Assembly: GCA_964023205.1 (NCBI GenBank)
Contig: OZ026839.1
Span: 11,872,386 to 11,936,385, forward strand
Direction: 5' to 3'
From: Lutraria lutraria
Lineage: Eukaryota; Mollusca; Bivalvia; Venerida; Mactridae
Length of the DNA stretch: 64,000 nucleotides
The position numbers were made by a program, and so were the translations under genes. The notes below the pieces were generated by a model. That model was not told where the DNA came from. It searched no databases and worked only from the letters and a program-made list of their open reading frames with translations. This document shows, in pieces, positions 9,951-23,700 of the stretch (position 1 is the first letter of the stretch; every line of letters starts with the position of its first letter).

Positions 9951-12160
9951 ATCTGAACAGTATTCATTTCACAAAGTACACATTTAGAGAATTGACTTGC
10001 GTCAAGTGAGCTTTGTTAAAACTTAACAGTGATTAGAAGTGTTTATCAATAATCTAATCCAGGAATTTTAATATTGAAATTACATGTATATAAAGATATA
10101 CATCTCCGTCTTTAAGATAATTGATAATAGTCCGGTCAGGAAAATTACAATTGCATATATCCCGATGCATGTATTATAATTACATTTCACTAGGTATTGG
10201 ACACCATGAAAGTAAGGATGCATTACATATTTTTATATACTATATAGAAAAAAGAATTTACCTCTAAGTTGAAAGATTGTTAATCAAAAAGGGTTCAACT
10301 GAATGCGAAATGACGCAATATCCTACCATGCAGAGACGGCAGGTTTTTCAGCCAGATAGTTTAAAAAACATATATGTTACTGTGTTTAAAACATGATGTT
10401 ACGGCTTTCTACAATAAAAGCCATATTACGACAACTCATTGTCTGTTATATTTTTTAAAGCTACATATGCAGGCTTCTCCAGTCTCCATCACCACGACGC
10501 AAATAATTGTAATTATATGGATACGTTAATTTACAAGTTTATATATAAGTTTTTACTATTTTATATTTCCTAACAAATATCGTTTCTCATTAAATATGCT
10601 CATGCAATATAGTTTGGCTAGTTTTCTGCTTGCTTTATAGAAATTGTTATTCTAATCAGGTAAGCCCTACTCTGTAATATAGAGCCCCTGCTAATATCTA
10701 TAGTTATCTACTGTAAATAAATAAGATGAGGAAAATAATGTATATGATGCGGAACAATAATAAATGATCATGAACTAATCATTTAGTACATCTTGTTTCA
10801 CGTTTACCGCTACTTTTAGCTTGAACATCCAAATATACACTCTAAACCGATACATGATTTCCGCGAATCACGGATAATTTTCCGGATTTTCGCAATTTCC
10901 GCGGAATATACCTACATAGACACCGTTTGACCTTTTCATCTTAACCAATGAAATTGTTTGTTGCTAATCGTGTCGAAGCTCAGAAAATTGAATGTTGCGG
11001 GAAATAAACATTTGAAATTAACTGGAAGTGCTGACAACTTTGTACCGTTGATGATTCTATATGCTGCTTCATATAAAACGATGGAACATAAATTCTCCCT
11101 TTAGCCAATTTTGGTAAATGTCATGCACTATGTTCATAGACTAACTTTTTAAGTTGGTGTCAAATTGTGGGTGGGGTATGGTTAAAAATTTGAGCCATGT
11201 TTTTTTGCGATTATCGTGATAGGACTTCGTTAATGCAGAGTAAACGGGTCACGATGGGTAGGAAACAACATAAATTATCTTTTGTAGAACAGCAATTGTT
11301 TTATTATCACACGTGGTGTCTACACACTTGAAGTGAACTGACACTGCTCCGAGCTTTTTGTTTTCTAAACGCTGGTGTTTATGCATATCTAAACTTAAAC
11401 TACAGACTTATCTTATTGGTAAAACAACGTCTCATCTGTGTACACTAACTCACCTATATACATCCTTGTCCATTGCTTACCCTAGGACTATATTACGTAA
11501 TTATTTGGACATGTTAGTCCAACTATAATTAGACTGTGACGGTAAGATACTTTATTTACTTGGCCCAGTCCCGCACAGTATAACAAAGATCTGCATATTT
11601 GTGCGTGGAAAATTCCAATTAAATTAAAACCCGCTGGGAATGATAACTAATCTTTGATAATTGTGAACCGTGCGGCAAGTAGAAAACATGTTTCTGTACT
11701 CATACGAGTATCCTCAAGTAACCCTAAGGGGATTGACAAAAAAAAATTCGAAAAAAAAGTGTCTAAGCATATATATAGATACAAGCACAGGCTACCAGCG
11801 TGTGATAACAGCAAAATTAAGTTTATAAAAAAAAATGTAAAAACAATTTCACCATAATATATTATAGAGTAAAGGTACAGAACTCCTGGGCTCAGAAATC
11901 ACACCGGTCATGTTCATTAAGGTCCTGTTGTAACCGATTCCAAGGACTTATATACATACATGGATTCGCAACTTCCGTATTAACAGTTTAAAGTAATCAA
12001 ATCCCGCGATAATAACACGTGAATCAACGGGAATACAAGCTATTGTTTACAAAAGCGAAAATACGAATAAATCCGTGATATCCGAATGATAATAACAGCG
12101 AAAATATCCGTGGTATTCCGAATGTTTAATCTCGGAGACGAAAGGATTATAAGAGATGTC

Positions 12161-12170
12161 CGCCATCTTG
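12161..12170 (+). promoter_or_regulatory. YY1-type site, possible CEP192 promoter
   Basis: The bases TCCGCCATCTTGAA around 12159-12172 match the vertebrate YY1 consensus GCCGCCATCTTG, which usually sits within tens of bases of a transcription start. The CEP192 start codon at 14066 lies four bases into an exon with its own 3' acceptor, so an upstream non-coding exon must exist. This site is the best candidate in the gap for where it begins. No 5' exon donor was pinned down. Confidence 0.3.
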
Positions 12171-13313
12171 AATTTAAAATGTTCGACTGATGCCTTTTTC
12201 AATGCTTATACTTAGACTTTGTGGATTATAAATGTATCTCAATATCTTTAAGGAATTTGTTGCATCCTTTACCAATTTCCCGTGCCCAATTGCCAGAGTT
12301 TTATTAGTATAATCAAATTCGTAAACACCCAAATACAGCTGTCGGACATTGCCGAGTATATAGCAATGCATTGTGGGATCGCCGAACGATATCGTTTGAT
12401 CTATTTTTAGCAGTTGCGAATCCATGTATGTATATAAGTCCTTGCCGATTCTTAAAAGCCTGGTCTTATTCGACGCAGAAATCATTGCTCTTTAACCACC
12501 ATCCACTCTTATATCTATATATTGCTCTGAACTTTCTTTATTCCTTCGTGATTTCATACCCACTCCGGTGTAAATCGAAAGAAAATCAAATTTGTTATCA
12601 CTCACTGCCGACAAATTATTCAAAACCAGATTTTTTGTAATTGCTGTTTGTGGACTTCTTTAATTTCTTTTCAATGGAAATATAACTTCATTTTTGGGAA
12701 AAAGCATTTTTAGGGGAAAATATAATTTTTTGGGGCTAGGGGAAACAGCCTGTATAAGGCTATAAAATATATAAAAAATCACTGAATAAGTAAGTAGATA
12801 TTGGTTATTACACGCAATGTAAAATTTTGAACCAAATAAATAAGACTAGTTAATGGATGGAGTTCTCTAGTATCATGGTACTAACAAAAGAATGAAAAGC
12901 CGTTACGAAAGAAAGCCTTAGTTACAGTATCTGTTAATTTTCTATAATTGACTATGTGCATCTAATTCACAATTCTATATAAATATAATATTTTGTATCT
13001 GTATCTGATTGTTTATCAAAGATGTTGTAGGTGGCCTGATTTAACCTACTTTCAAACTTTCTGCTTCTGGTAATTAATATCACCGACACGGTACTTAAAT
13101 GGGGCGCTGCAACTGCAAGGAGTTTGTCCATAATGTTGATTGCCGTTAATGTGAATAAAACATCTCACGCATGTATAATTTTACTGTTATAACTATGATC
13201 TTTTAAAAATAAATTAATAAACAAATTAACAGTTAAATTATGTGTTTATATAATAATTTACAGCCCCCTTTTTTTGAGATGGACGAGAATTTTTATATTG
13301 AACACATGAAATA

Positions 13314-13638
13314 CAGGGATTTTTTTGGGGCAATTTTATAGCCGAAATTCGGTCATATTCCCAATGGAAAATAGTATCTATTCTTCCCAAGTTACAGACA
13401 AAAATTCCCAATACCCCCCTCCTCCCCCTCCCAATTTTTTTTTTATTAATTTATTAACATCACTAATTGTAGTAAATATCTGATTTTACTTCTGTTTTAT
13501 GGGAGAATAAGTAGAATAAGTTGAACATTGCAAAAAATTTAGTTAAACATTTTTTCCCAATTTTGATTAAAACGCTGCTAAAATTCCCAATCCCAAGGGT
13601 ATGGCTCATATTCCCAAAATACCGGGATAAAAACCCTG
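13314..13638. mobile_element. CAGGG-ended DNA element (hAT-like, non-autonomous), copy 1
   Basis: Starts CAGGGATTTTTTTGGGG and ends AAAACCCTG. The interior carries runs of 'TTCCCAA'. Clearly the same family as 23513-23828. Flanks AAATA and GGATA are only a partial match to a 5-bp target duplication. Confidence 0.65.
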
Positions 13639-13730
13639 GGATACCCATTGAATTGCTTTACCCTCAGACTGTGATAGGTGTTAATTTGGACATTAGTCTT
13701 CATGCTTATAGTTGTTTATGGTATTACTGT

Positions 13731-13942
13731 GGCATCGCTAATATCACAGTATTTCCAAATCACGGCAGGTCATATCCTTCTGTGAAAATTTGACATTAGA
13801 CTACAAAAAGTTGCCAGTTCCTTGTGAAAGGGTAAGTTAGTACTGGTCAGTGGTCAGAATATTATCTTGGAAAACTTGCTTGGAAAATCCGCTACCTTCT
13901 ATAACTGAACAAGTTAAAACCGGCGTTAAACCTAAATAAATG
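13731..13942 (+). mobile_element. SINE fragment (GGCAGGTCAT family)
   Basis: Contains CGGCAGGTCATATCCTTCTG and TTGCCAGTTCCTTG, and ends CTAAATAAATGAG. It matches copies at 19433-19672 and 23446-23930, and in reverse at 36895-37090. A little upstream of CEP192 exon 1. Confidence 0.6.
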
Positions 13943-14065
13943 AGATTTCAGAGTAACCAATTCTAGCACAATCATGACAGTGTACGAGATTGGATTTGAA
14001 ATTCTCCAACTGTGAATGAACTGTTACTTGCATGTACATCATAATATTATTTTTCTTGTAGAATA

Positions 14066-14770
14066 ATGGATGTAAGACAGTCCTTAAACACAGAAGACAA
14101 TCTAGCAGTAGTGTCTGGAGATGGACAGTTGTCATTTATTGAAGGGGATAGTTTTTATGCTAAAGCCCCACCTCTAGCGGCATCTACTGTTGGACGAACT
14201 AAAGCGAGGTACAAAAAGAACTGTTCAATCAAATATTTCGTATCTCATGACTCGAGCTATCCCATTACTTTTGTTGCTTTATGTGTTGCATTCAAACATA
14301 ATGAATCGAAAGGTATACATTTTGCTTATTTTGTCAAGCACAAATTGTAAGAAGTTTTATCTACTAGTTTAATGTAATTATCAGAATACTTAATTCTTGT
14401 TTTATATAACTGGTATTTTTGGAGTGAAATGAATCCATCATACATAAATACTACAAACATATGAGTTAATCATTGTTCATTGTGATGTTCAAAGTCTTTA
14501 AAAAACCTTTAATTTATATTCAAGGAGAATGATGAAGCCAGACACAGAAATGGGTTCCTTTTTAGACGAGACACCTGTCTCTGTCCCTCGTTCCAGTGAT
14601 GCTGGGAACCAAAAGCATTTGCTGCTAGATTCCTTTTATTCTGGTGCCCGGCCTAAATCATGTAATTATCTGTGTGCTGATGGTGGAGATCCGCCATTCG
14701 AACCAGAGAATGGAACTGACTGGTCAGTGGTAAATGATTGGTGTAGGGAAAATAAACAAGATACTGATAT
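14066..14770 (+). CDS. CEP192: CEP192 exons 1-2: N-terminus
   Basis: The start ATG at 14066 lies four bases into an exon whose acceptor is TTTTTCTTGTAG. It opens MDVRQSLNTEDNLAVV. The exon joins in phase 2 to 14525-14770, which supplies ETPVSVPRSSDAGNQKHLLL and ends KQDTDM. Exon 2 also has in-frame ATGs (14529, 14532), so a shorter N-terminus is possible. Residues 1-130 are acidic and apparently unstructured, with only weak resemblance to vertebrate N-termini. Confidence 0.75.
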
Positions 14771-17700
14771 GTAAGTGATATGTTACACAGGGCCCGCCAT
14801 TCAGATTTGTTGGAAATAAGACTTGGAAACGTTGATAGATTAGATAAATTAAAAAAATAATTTAAGTTTTATTGAAGTTTGACTTCTTTTTTACAAAATA
14901 TATTGGAAATAAGACTGGAATTCTTGAAAGAGTGCATTTTCATGTTGATTACATTTGAAAAAGGATTTTTGTCTGAAACTTGTTAAAAATGAATGATTTT
15001 CATAAGTGATAATTAATGAATTTCAATTAGAGATTGTATATACTCATATATAAGCAGCAACAGTAGTAAAAATAGTAGTTATAAAAATATGTATCTAATT
15101 TAAAAAAAAAAACATACTGAAGTTGATTCTTCAGTATCTATCATGTCATGGAATAAAGTTTTAAATCATAGTATGCATTGTTTTAACTAGCTGACTAAGG
15201 GCTGAAGTTGGGCCTCAAAGCAGCCTTGATAAGGGCCCTGTCACATATGAACTTTGTCAAAATAAAACATTAGTTATTAATTGTAGGAATGGTGTTGGAT
15301 TTTATTTTATTTTGATTAATCTGAAACATATGTCGATTCATTATTTGTGTTGACAAAACATTTTTGCAGTAAACCAGAATTGCATATATTATAAAGCTCA
15401 ACATTCAAAACTGTGCAATCAAAACTGCTCCCGAGTCACTCTCGACTTAGCTCTTGAACTTTTTTTCGATTCTAACAGAGATACATTTTTGAGTATAATT
15501 ACTTTTGAGTGTGATTTCTGATGTGTTCGAAAACAAGGTAGATTATGATGACTGGATGTTGATATTCTTGGTCATTAATGGGGTAACTCTCGCTGGTATA
15601 CCAGCGAGTATTTGTGGGTTGGGCTATGTAAACTGATATGCCTAATACTACCTGTCAATTAAACTCTCTGTTGTTTAAAATAGCACAAGAATGGGTGAGT
15701 CATCAACTGACCACTGGTTAGTAAAGTACTCATGTTATATAGAAAGCATCCGCTGCTCAACCTTACCATGTGCTTCTGTTCACAAACAGAGAGTTTATCA
15801 GCAAGTAGCCACACCTCCCAGGAAATTCAAATTTTCTTTTAGACAGGTTTAAAACTTTTCTCAAACTAACACTTAAAATTAATATATTACTAAGATTTTT
15901 GGATGAAATGTTTGACATGGAATAATTTACCACTGTGAGAATTTTCAAAGAATATTTTTCTGTAGTTAATTTAAAAAATAAAAAAATGGCTCTCTGATAT
16001 GAAACAAGCATAAAATTTACAAAAACCCGCCCCAGCGCCATCTAGTGGTTTATATAGTCCTGTTACCCCTTTAAGCCATCCATAAAAAAGTTTGTTAGTA
16101 GTAACACGACCCAGATAATTGTCGATGGGTAAGTAGATAGGTAGGAAATCCTTTTTTACAATTTATTTTTTATATTGAACCCAAAATACATATCAGAATA
16201 TTCTTTTTGTATTGAAAAAATATTTTTACCCAAGAGGCCCCCCAAAAAAAATATTGGGTTGGACGATTTTTTTGGTGAGTATGTAGTGTTACCCGAAACT
16301 AAATATTTTTTAAGGATGGCTTTAGCTATATTTGATGTTTGAATTCGGGGCTTTTTTTCCTTCTGTAACAGAGGCCGAAATTTGATGACTTCCCAAATGC
16401 AAAAAGGCTGTTTTTCCCAAATTTTAGGCTAGAAATTCCCAAAATACAATTCTATTCAGTAGTCTAACCTTCTCAAAATTTGGCCAAATATCGTGTTTGA
16501 ATTTCCCAAAATGAAAGGCTAAGGCCTCTCCCCATTTTTGGAAAAAAGGCCCCTGGAATGTCATTATGAACTCTGAAGTATGCACAACTAACTCTTACTG
16601 AAAAGAAAAGACTGGAAAGACTATTCAGTTCTCAGTTAGTGGATAAATTCATTTACTGATGTAAAAACTCATATATATATTCAAGAACATTCTTTGAGTG
16701 GTGAGATTTGAGTATTGTTTGTTAGTCCTGCCCAGGGCAAGGTCAGTGTGTAGTATTCAGTTAACTCCGAATAATAGTTAGAATTGATCGATTACTTTGA
16801 CGTAAGCATATGTTTAACTTTAACATGTTTGGTACAATTATATTTGTCATTGATAGTAATTTATTGTTAACTTTCAGGTCTGATGGAGATGGTAAATCAT
16901 CGCTAGGATTAATCAATGTTGATGAAATGGGTAAGAAATGAAGTCTGCACTCATGGATTTGAGAGTTTAACATGAATTGAATACTATTAACTTAATAGGC
17001 CATACTGGCCAATATCTCTTTCTGCATATATTATTTTTACTGAATGACTTTTTCGAGGGGGCTTACTTAGAGAAAACTATGTACTTTTTAGCTCACATGA
17101 GTACTAAAGTCTTGTGCTCAGGGTGAGCTTTTGTGATCAGTCTTTGTCTGTAGTAGTGCGTCATCAAACTTTACCTTGTAAACACACTAGGGGCCACATT
17201 TTTAGTTCAATTTTCGCAAAACTGGGTCAGAATGTTAATATCGACAAAATTTCGGACAAGTTTGATAATGGGCCATTTGGGGTAAAAAACTAGGTCACCA
17301 GGGCCAAATAAGGGAAAATCTTGTGAACACTCTAGATATTACTGTTTTGATTGGATCATCATGAAACTTTGTCAGAATGATTGTCTTTATTATATTATAT
17401 CTTGGACGAGTTCGAACATGGGTCATCTGGGGTCGAAAACTAGATCGCTAGGTCAAATCTTATGAAAAACTATGTTAACACTGTAGATATCACATTTATA
17501 ATTGGATCTTCACTAAACTTTGTCAAATTGTTTTTTTAAATGATGTCACGGTCAAGTACAAATATGGGTCATCTGGGGTCTTTCCCTATGTCAAATCTTA
17601 GGATAACTTTGTTAACACTGTAGTTTTCACAGTTTTGATTGGATCTTCACAAAATCTTGTCAGAATGTTTGCCTCAATGATAAGTTGGTCATGGTTGAAC

Positions 17701-20700
17701 ATGGGTCAGCCGTGGTCAAAAACTAGATCACCAGGTATATCTTAGGTAAAAACCTTGTTAAAGCTCTAGATGTTAGGGTTTTAATTAGATCTTTGCCAAA
17801 CCTTGTCAGACAAGTTCAGATATGGGTCACCTGGGGTCAAAAACTAGGTTACAAGGTCAAATCTTAGGAAAACCTTAACACTGTAGATGTCAGATTTTGA
17901 TTGGATATTCACCAAACCTTGTCAGAATGTTTGTCTTAATGATATGTAGGACAAATTCTAACATTGGTCATCTAGGGTCAAAAACTAGGTTACAGGTTTA
18001 GACCAATGTTTTATTGAGTAAACAATGATTGTCATTTGATCGAAATAGGGCCATCTTGGCCCTCTTGTTGTATTTGTTATAAGATTACTGAGAAGTACTT
18101 CTGACGGGATGAGGAATATGAAAAAATATATAAGTACAGTCAAATCTATCTATGTTAGCAGTCTCCTCTGAATTAAGGCCACCCTGTGAATAATGGCCAT
18201 TCTTTTAAAAACTGTTACTGATTATCTAGAACAAATGACCTTCTTTCAAAGGCCACCTGTAAATAAAGACTTTCCCAATGGTGACCTCTGTTCACAGGTT
18301 TGACTTTATATGCAGAGTATATATATATATCTGATACATAAGTTTTTTATGTTTAATTTTTTTTATGTTTAAGATTTGTCTTCAAACAACTTGCTGCTAG
18401 ATTCTGCAATGGATAAACAAGTGTTGAGAAAAACTGGAAAAGATTCAACTTTACAAGATTTGCAAGGTATTCCTTTTCATCAATGTATAATTCAACTAAA
18501 AATGTAAATGGATTCTGCAACATAAACCTCTTGTCTGTAATCTGCTTCTGACTAATACCAATGTTTTTAGGGCACTGTTTTGGGACTGAAAGTATATATA
18601 TTCCCCTAAGACCAGTGTTTTTTGTGCAGGACCATTCACTCATGGACTTTGAATGGTCTGATGGACCACTGAAAATTGTGGGAGGAGTATCAATATTTTA
18701 CTGTAAATAAACCAATAACATATTAATAAACCGAAGGACCACCTGAAATTCTGTTGGACCAGCAGGTTTCAAAAGCTGATGGTCCTTTGGGCCACCATGA
18801 AAAATAAGTTAAGTGTCGAGCCATGCCTTCCATAGAATTTTTTTTTCTTGAAAACATTTTTCATGAGAAAGATTATTTGATTAACCTGTAGACTAGCCCT
18901 TTGTCAGTAACTGGCAAGGTTATTATAATTATAATCTATTGAATTGGTAGGTTATGTATACCTAGTCATGTTACTGTTCCCCTTTCTAAGGGCCCCACCA
19001 TCTTTCCTTTTAAAAAAAACCCACTGAATACAACATTGTTTTTTTATGTCACATTAAGTAGGAAGTAAAATTTGCTATTTTAGGCCATCAGATTCAAAAA
19101 TTGCTATTGCAGTTTCTGCATTAAGATTGTAATTGTTTTTCATTTCCATTAAGGTACAAATGCCCAGCAATCGAGCATAAAAGAACAGGTTTCCATGGAT
19201 ACCCAGTCAATACAGCATGATGGGTCCTCGTCTTTGAAAGAACTTGGATCTACTGACTCTAACCCTTGGAAGCATGACGGTTCATCCTCTAGCCAGGACT
19301 CCAAACCGGAACAGCTATTTGCCAGATCTCATATTGGAACTGTAAAGAAGGCCAGCACGGCTCCAAACAAAAAAGGTGAATTTGTTCCCCACTTAAGAGT
19401 CATTTTTTTAAGAATGTGTAGTACTGTATGGGACTGTTGTCCAGTAGTGAGTGTGCTGAATTTGTAACCCGGCGATCGGGGTAAATTCCAAACTGCGGCA
19501 GGTCATACCCTTCTGTGCAAATATGACAGCAACGTCAATTTTCTTCAACAGGTGAAGAAATTGTCTGTTCCTTGTTGGAAGGTAAGTTAGTCCAGGATAA
19601 CTTGCCAGATGAATTGGCCGTTGTAGAAAATTGATTTTTTATAAAAAAAACTACATTAAACACAAATAAATTGATATTAGCATAAATGAAGTAGTTCTGT
19701 ATGGTATGGTTTTTAATCATGTACCCGGTAACTGTTGGCCTAGTTTGATACAAGCATCTCAGTTTAGTGTTCATGGTTCACAAATGACTCCCTAATTGCT
19801 CACTTAAAAAATGTTAGTTTGGAACTGTTGTATGATATTTTTAAACCCCTTGCACTACTTGACCATCCTGTGTCACTTTAAAGTGTGACTTTGCAGCCAT
19901 TTTTATCTTACATGCATTTTAGTTCTTACTTATTTGATCACATTTTGTTATGAGTAGCCCATAATCTGTTATTTATTTTGTGTTTGTTTGTTTGTTTGTT
20001 TGTTTGGTCAGATCCTGTGGCAGCTGCTATGCGTCAGATGTTATTCAGTCAGTCAGCGATAGGTGAAGAAAATGAAGGTGATGAAAGTGTTTATCATGTT
20101 GAGTTAGGCGAAGATGACATACAGGAACTTGATGCTGACTTTGATATGAATTGCAGTGCCGCCGGCGATAGTGACACTGAAAAGTCTCCAGAAAAAACAC
20201 CTACCAATAAAACTGGATCTGATGCTAGATATGGTGAGATATATACATTAAAGGGGAATAACTTCTGAAAAACATAACTATCAGAAAAAATCATGAAAAT
20301 TATGAAAATCATATTATGAAAATTAAGAGACAAGAATCATAAATAAATGATAATTTTGTTGATGTTCTTTGAATGTAAAAATGTTGAGAATAAGTTATAG
20401 TTTGTCTCTTCTGCGTGACTAAGGCAATAGACATTTGCCATTACTTTTTAGTGAGCAATATTAGCTCAAGTAATTTATTTTAGCTCTTTCAACTCTAGTG
20501 CTTAGTTCAATTTGAACGTTAGGTCTACACTAGATGTTTTTGAATTTTATCGCTGTGCTTGGCATAATATGCTTTGATGATTTTGTTGGCCATTCAGCAT
20601 CTATTTCCAATTGGATTGAACAATGTAAAGTTGATGATTACATGCATAGAATAAGTTTTGTACTGATTTAGAATCCAGGATATTCGATCAGTTAAACTGC

Positions 20701-23700
20701 CTGTCTGAAATACTGTCGTATAAAACTTGAAAAAAGATTATGGTATTTGAATATTACTTAAACCATTTACTTCATTCTTCAGGTGATGAGGTACCATTAG
20801 ATTCTGTGTATTTTAGACCAGGAACCACTGGAGAAGAACAAATTCATCCACAGCTCACATATTTGAGTAAAGTCAGTTTGTTTGATGGTATGTAACATTT
20901 TAAATACACCTTGAAGTTGTCTGAATTTTCCAGGGCTTTTTTTCCTTATTAATAGCAGGGACGTTAATAGGCGTCTTCCCCTCAGGAAATTTTTTTAAAA
21001 TTATGCAGTTTTCCCTAAAATTCAATTTTTCAAGTTTTTTCTCCCCCTTATGCAAAAAATAGGCGTTATTTTTCTCCAAATTCCAGGAAAGGGCCACTAC
21101 CTGTGAAAAAAGCTCTGTTTTCTATATATATGGTAAAACAGGTTTCCAAACAGTATTTTATAGTTTTTATGCCCTCGGCATCAAATGATGCTGGGCGTAT
21201 AGTGACTGCCTTGTCTGTCAGTCAGATAGAGGTTTAGTCAAGCTGCTACCAGGTCAATATTGATTGTAGAATCTTGTTAAGAATCTATGGTTTGTATTAT
21301 TCACTATGATAAATGCTTTAGGTCGCTAGGAAATGGAAACCATGTGGGCAATGAGGCAATATGTGAATTTAGAGTCTGTGCATTGTGAACTTTGGTTTGT
21401 CACCTCTTTTTCGCTGAGGTTTTCACACCAACGGGCAGGGCCAATTTACAACTTATCAACTTTATCGATGGAACAAGACCCCAGTTACGGCCCAGTAATA
21501 CACCTTGGTAGAGCCACCGATCTTCTGCCAGACAGACTTGCTGGACAGTTTCCTCACATGAAATATACTTCTAGTTTACAATGCATTCTTGTTTCGTCAG
21601 TAATGAGTCTAAAAATCTTTGGCAATATTGTAACTTTTCATCTTGATTTGTTTACTTAAGACTTGAGGGATAAAAATTTAACCATTCAAAGAGGTGTCCA
21701 CTCTTTATGGTGTCCTTTACGAAAGAAATTTAGCTAGAATTTCTATTTTGTTGCATAGAACTAGGTACATGTAATGTATTGATGGCATTATGTTTTCTTC
21801 TTAAAAGAAATAACTACTTAATTTTTGTATAATTTTTTTTCTATTTATTTAGGAGGTAGTGGCAGTGAGATTGATACTGAAGATGAATTAGAACTTGTGA
21901 GGAAAGCTCAGGGTGAGAGGAAAGAAGCAGCAGGTGAAGATGCCGAAGGACAAACAAGACCAGGTATGGGAGACCACTGGAACGTAGAACAAAATGTTAC
22001 TTCAAATCTTGACAAAAGTCGGTCTGATTAGCCCAGTAGGATAATGTTAGGTTAACCTGTATAACTGTACTGTAATGTACTGTTAAAAAGAAGCTTTGGA
22101 ATATTGACAATTAATTTATTAACTTAGCAATTGTAATGGCCAATGTCATCTGAAAATACATGTTTAAATACAGAAGTGTCAAATAAAAGAATTGGTTACG
22201 AATGTATGCTTTTTTGTGCAAAAAGTGTATGAACTTTTTTCGGGTTAGAATTGGTATATAAGTAGAATTGGTATATAAGTAAGTCCCCAGCTTTTATCAG
22301 TTTTTGTCATTAGGCCTAATATATGCAAATGTGAACGATGTGAATTTCTTTCAATTTATGTCATCTAGGTCTTGAAGGATTAAGCCTGACTGATGAGACC
22401 AGTAGACAATTACCGATCACACAGCGTCAATCAGCTGAAGGGAATGTTGTGACGTCCCCTGTACCAGGAGACGGTGGTGGAGGTGGTGATGGCAGCAGTG
22501 GACCTGATAGGTACTTTTTGACCAATCATTAGACATACCCTGATGTTTTTATTTCGCTTCAAAAATATCTCAAAGTTGATTTAGGTGTTTGAGTATAAAA
22601 CTGTCTGATGACAAAAATCAGAATACCAAACAGGTATCGCTTGATTCTATCAGATCTCGAGGTTAATCATGAACAGTCCATTGTCATAAAGTTCTTGATG
22701 TAAAAAAGAAAGAAACTATACTGTTATAGCCTAATTTGTGTGTGTGTCATTACTAAACTGATTTGGTATACAATATTTGTAATTCTGACCCAGATATGTT
22801 GCTGTAATAACACATATTGGGATATGATTCGTAACATTTTTAGTTTAATTTTGGAAAGTTAGATTTTGATTGTTCACTTGTAGTGATGATGACACTGCAC
22901 ACATTGTGTCCCAGGCCTCATCAAATGCTGCAGATCAACAGGTATGTATTAGATATATATAATTCATTAATCCATCTATACTCCTATAAGTGGCCATTTT
23001 TGGAACGTGAACGATAGTTTAGCTTTCCATAGCTGTCACTCAGTCCGTGCAGATGAATTTTGATGCGGACTATAGTATAATATTTTCTTTATCTGCCATA
23101 CAAATTTTGAACTGGTTTCCGTTCCATGTTGCATTGCATGTTTATTTAAGTTTAGTTTCTATGAGTGCTTTCATTACTTCTTATCTGAGCTCACACTAAT
23201 GGAGCATTGAACTCGGTATTATATTAATTTGTATCATCTATCTAGTTTTGTTATCTATTAATTTTGTGATTTATTATTGTGGTTATACATCTTAAGATGA
23301 TTAATCTGGAGTACTGTTAGCTCACCAGTGCTGCTGAATATGATACCAAAATAAAAATGGGTTGATCTGACAAAATTCGCTTCCGCCAAGTTTGTTCAGT
23401 GTTTTAAAATATTTTAAGTTTGAAATATAAACAAACTAACGATTTTAATGGCTGTGGTCCAGTAGTTAGTGTGCTGGAATTGTAACCTGGCAATCCGTTT
23501 TGATTCATGGTACAGGGATTTTTTTGGGGTGATTTTATAGCCGAAATTCGGGTCATATTCCCAATGGAAAATAGTATCTTTTTTTCCCAATTCACAGACA
23601 AAAATTCCCAATCCAAAAAAAAAATGTTTTTTTTTAAATAATTTCATAAGTTCATTAACATCACTATTGGTAGTAAATACCTTATTCTGCTACTGTTCTA

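Larger units (their letters stand above)
9951..14061. other. Intergenic region between the Ig receptor and CEP192
   Basis: No convincing coding exon was found. Contents: the presumed promoter of the minus-strand Ig gene just above 9950; a short imperfect repeat of a GCGAAAATA...CCGAATG motif at about 12052-12125; the YY1-type site at 12161; a CAGGG-ended element at 13314-13638; and a SINE fragment at about 13731-13942. At least one untranslated CEP192 exon should lie here. Confidence 0.6.

Noticed and set aside
12174..12485. 103-residue minus-strand frame (starts MISASNKTRLLRIGK)
   Set aside because: Protein-like in places, but I recognise no family, there is an in-frame stop directly upstream and no convincing splice partner. 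A database search would be decisive: a hit would make it a gene fragment, no hit supports chance.
14529..14774. Exon 2 ATG as the main CEP192 start
   Set aside because: The upstream exon 14062-14208 is open, has its own ATG and joins exon 2 in the correct phase, so I prefer 14066; the shorter form remains possible.
17094..18068. Regularly spaced repeats considered as a CRISPR-like array
   Set aside because: Eukaryotic context, units of about 140 bp that are repetitive throughout, no short direct repeats with unique spacers.
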